A DNA stretch of 5,290 nucleotides from Verrucomicrobiales bacterium. Its GTDB lineage: Bacteria > Verrucomicrobiota > Verrucomicrobiia > Limisphaerales > UBA1100. The first letter of the stretch is position 1, and the number at the start of each line of letters is the position of its first letter. Below the pieces are notes generated by a model. It saw nothing but the letters and a program-made list of their open reading frames with translations. It did no database searches and was not told the DNA's origin. Position numbers and translations under genes: made by a program. Below, in pieces: positions 5,046 to 5,290 of the stretch. The DNA lies in assembly GCA_002719595.1 (NCBI GenBank), contig PBEJ01000038.1:1-5290 (forward strand), in the 5' to 3' direction.

Positions 5046-5290
5046 ATGTATATATTTCGAGTGTTTACTTTTTTCTGTCTATTTTCTTCAGTGCTTTTGG
5101 CTGAGGATAAGCTCAATATTCTCCAAAAAAAAGCTGATGGTGGCGATGTAAAGGCTGTTTATGAGCTAGCAGAGTCCCTTTATTGGGCTAAGGGTGTTAA
5201 GCGGGATTTGGTTCAAGCAGGAGACTATGCTCATGTTGGGGCACTAAAAGGTCATCCGTTGGCAAAGTACCGTTATGCGGTCATGCAACT
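5046..5290 (+). CDS. Secreted Sel1-repeat protein, N-terminal part (3' end outside the window)
   Basis: Only the first 81 codons are visible. Residues 1-19 form a clear signal peptide (MYIFRVF start, hydrophobic TFFCLFSSVLLA, likely cleavage after Ala19 before EDK), without a lipobox cysteine at the cleavage site, so export to the periplasm or beyond is expected. The mature part starts with Sel1-like helical repeats: KADGGDVKAVYELAESLYW at 29-47, AKGVKRDLVQAGDYAHVGAL at 48-67, then KGHPLAKYRYAVM at 68-80 opening the next unit. Sel1 repeats are TPR-like alpha-alpha hairpins that mediate protein contacts; the specific role is unknown. The gene begins 18 bases after the PpiC-like stop, with no Shine-Dalgarno and no convincing promoter of its own, so it probably shares that transcript. 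Both products being exported fits a joint envelope role, which is inference. Confidence 0.85.
   Translation, partial: MYIFRVFTFFCLFSSVLLAEDKLNILQKKADGGDVKAVYELAESLYWAKGVKRDLVQAGDYAHVGALKGHPLAKYRYAVMQ

Overview
The window holds eight protein-coding genes, two of them cut by the window edges, and no RNA genes, mobile elements or CRISPR. Genes are packed with almost no spacing. The combination points to a bacterium of the phylum Verrucomicrobiota, probably the Opitutae side: a short Bacillus/actinobacterial-type threonine synthase next to a monofunctional two-ACT aspartate kinase, followed by a bacterial deoxyhypusine-synthase-like protein, plus a secreted parvulin-type protein and a secreted Sel1 protein. 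This assignment is recalled from family and gene-order similarity; no search was run.

Left part (1-2678, + strand): the end of thrC, a complete lysC, and a deoxyhypusine-synthase-like gene. The gaps are 1 base and 0-9 bases, so this is almost certainly one transcription unit whose promoter lies outside the window. LysC makes the first committed intermediate of the aspartate family and ThrC makes threonine at the end of one branch. The third gene keeps the lysine that forms the enzyme-imine intermediate in deoxyhypusine and homospermidine synthases. Bacteria lack eIF5A, so a polyamine-related reaction is more likely than hypusine formation.

Middle part (2686-3677, - strand): a classical short-chain dehydrogenase/reductase with an intact catalytic tetrad, then an unrecognised 75-residue charged helical protein 11 bases downstream. 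This pair converges on the thrC-lysC unit with only 7 bases between the stop codons.

Right part (3737-5290, + strand): cutA, an exported SurA/PpiC-like protein and the start of an exported Sel1-repeat protein. The last two are 18 bases apart and probably serve the periplasm together. A sigma70-like promoter sits just upstream of both cutA and the PpiC-like gene. In each case the -10 box is so close to the ATG that the transcript would be leaderless or nearly so. No start site in the window has a clear Shine-Dalgarno sequence.

I see no clear new multi-gene defence or mobile system here. The points most worth a second look are the DHS-like enzyme in an aspartate-family operon, the paired leaderless promoters, the probable internal start for an aspartokinase beta subunit, and the parvulin-like protein lacking its catalytic signature.
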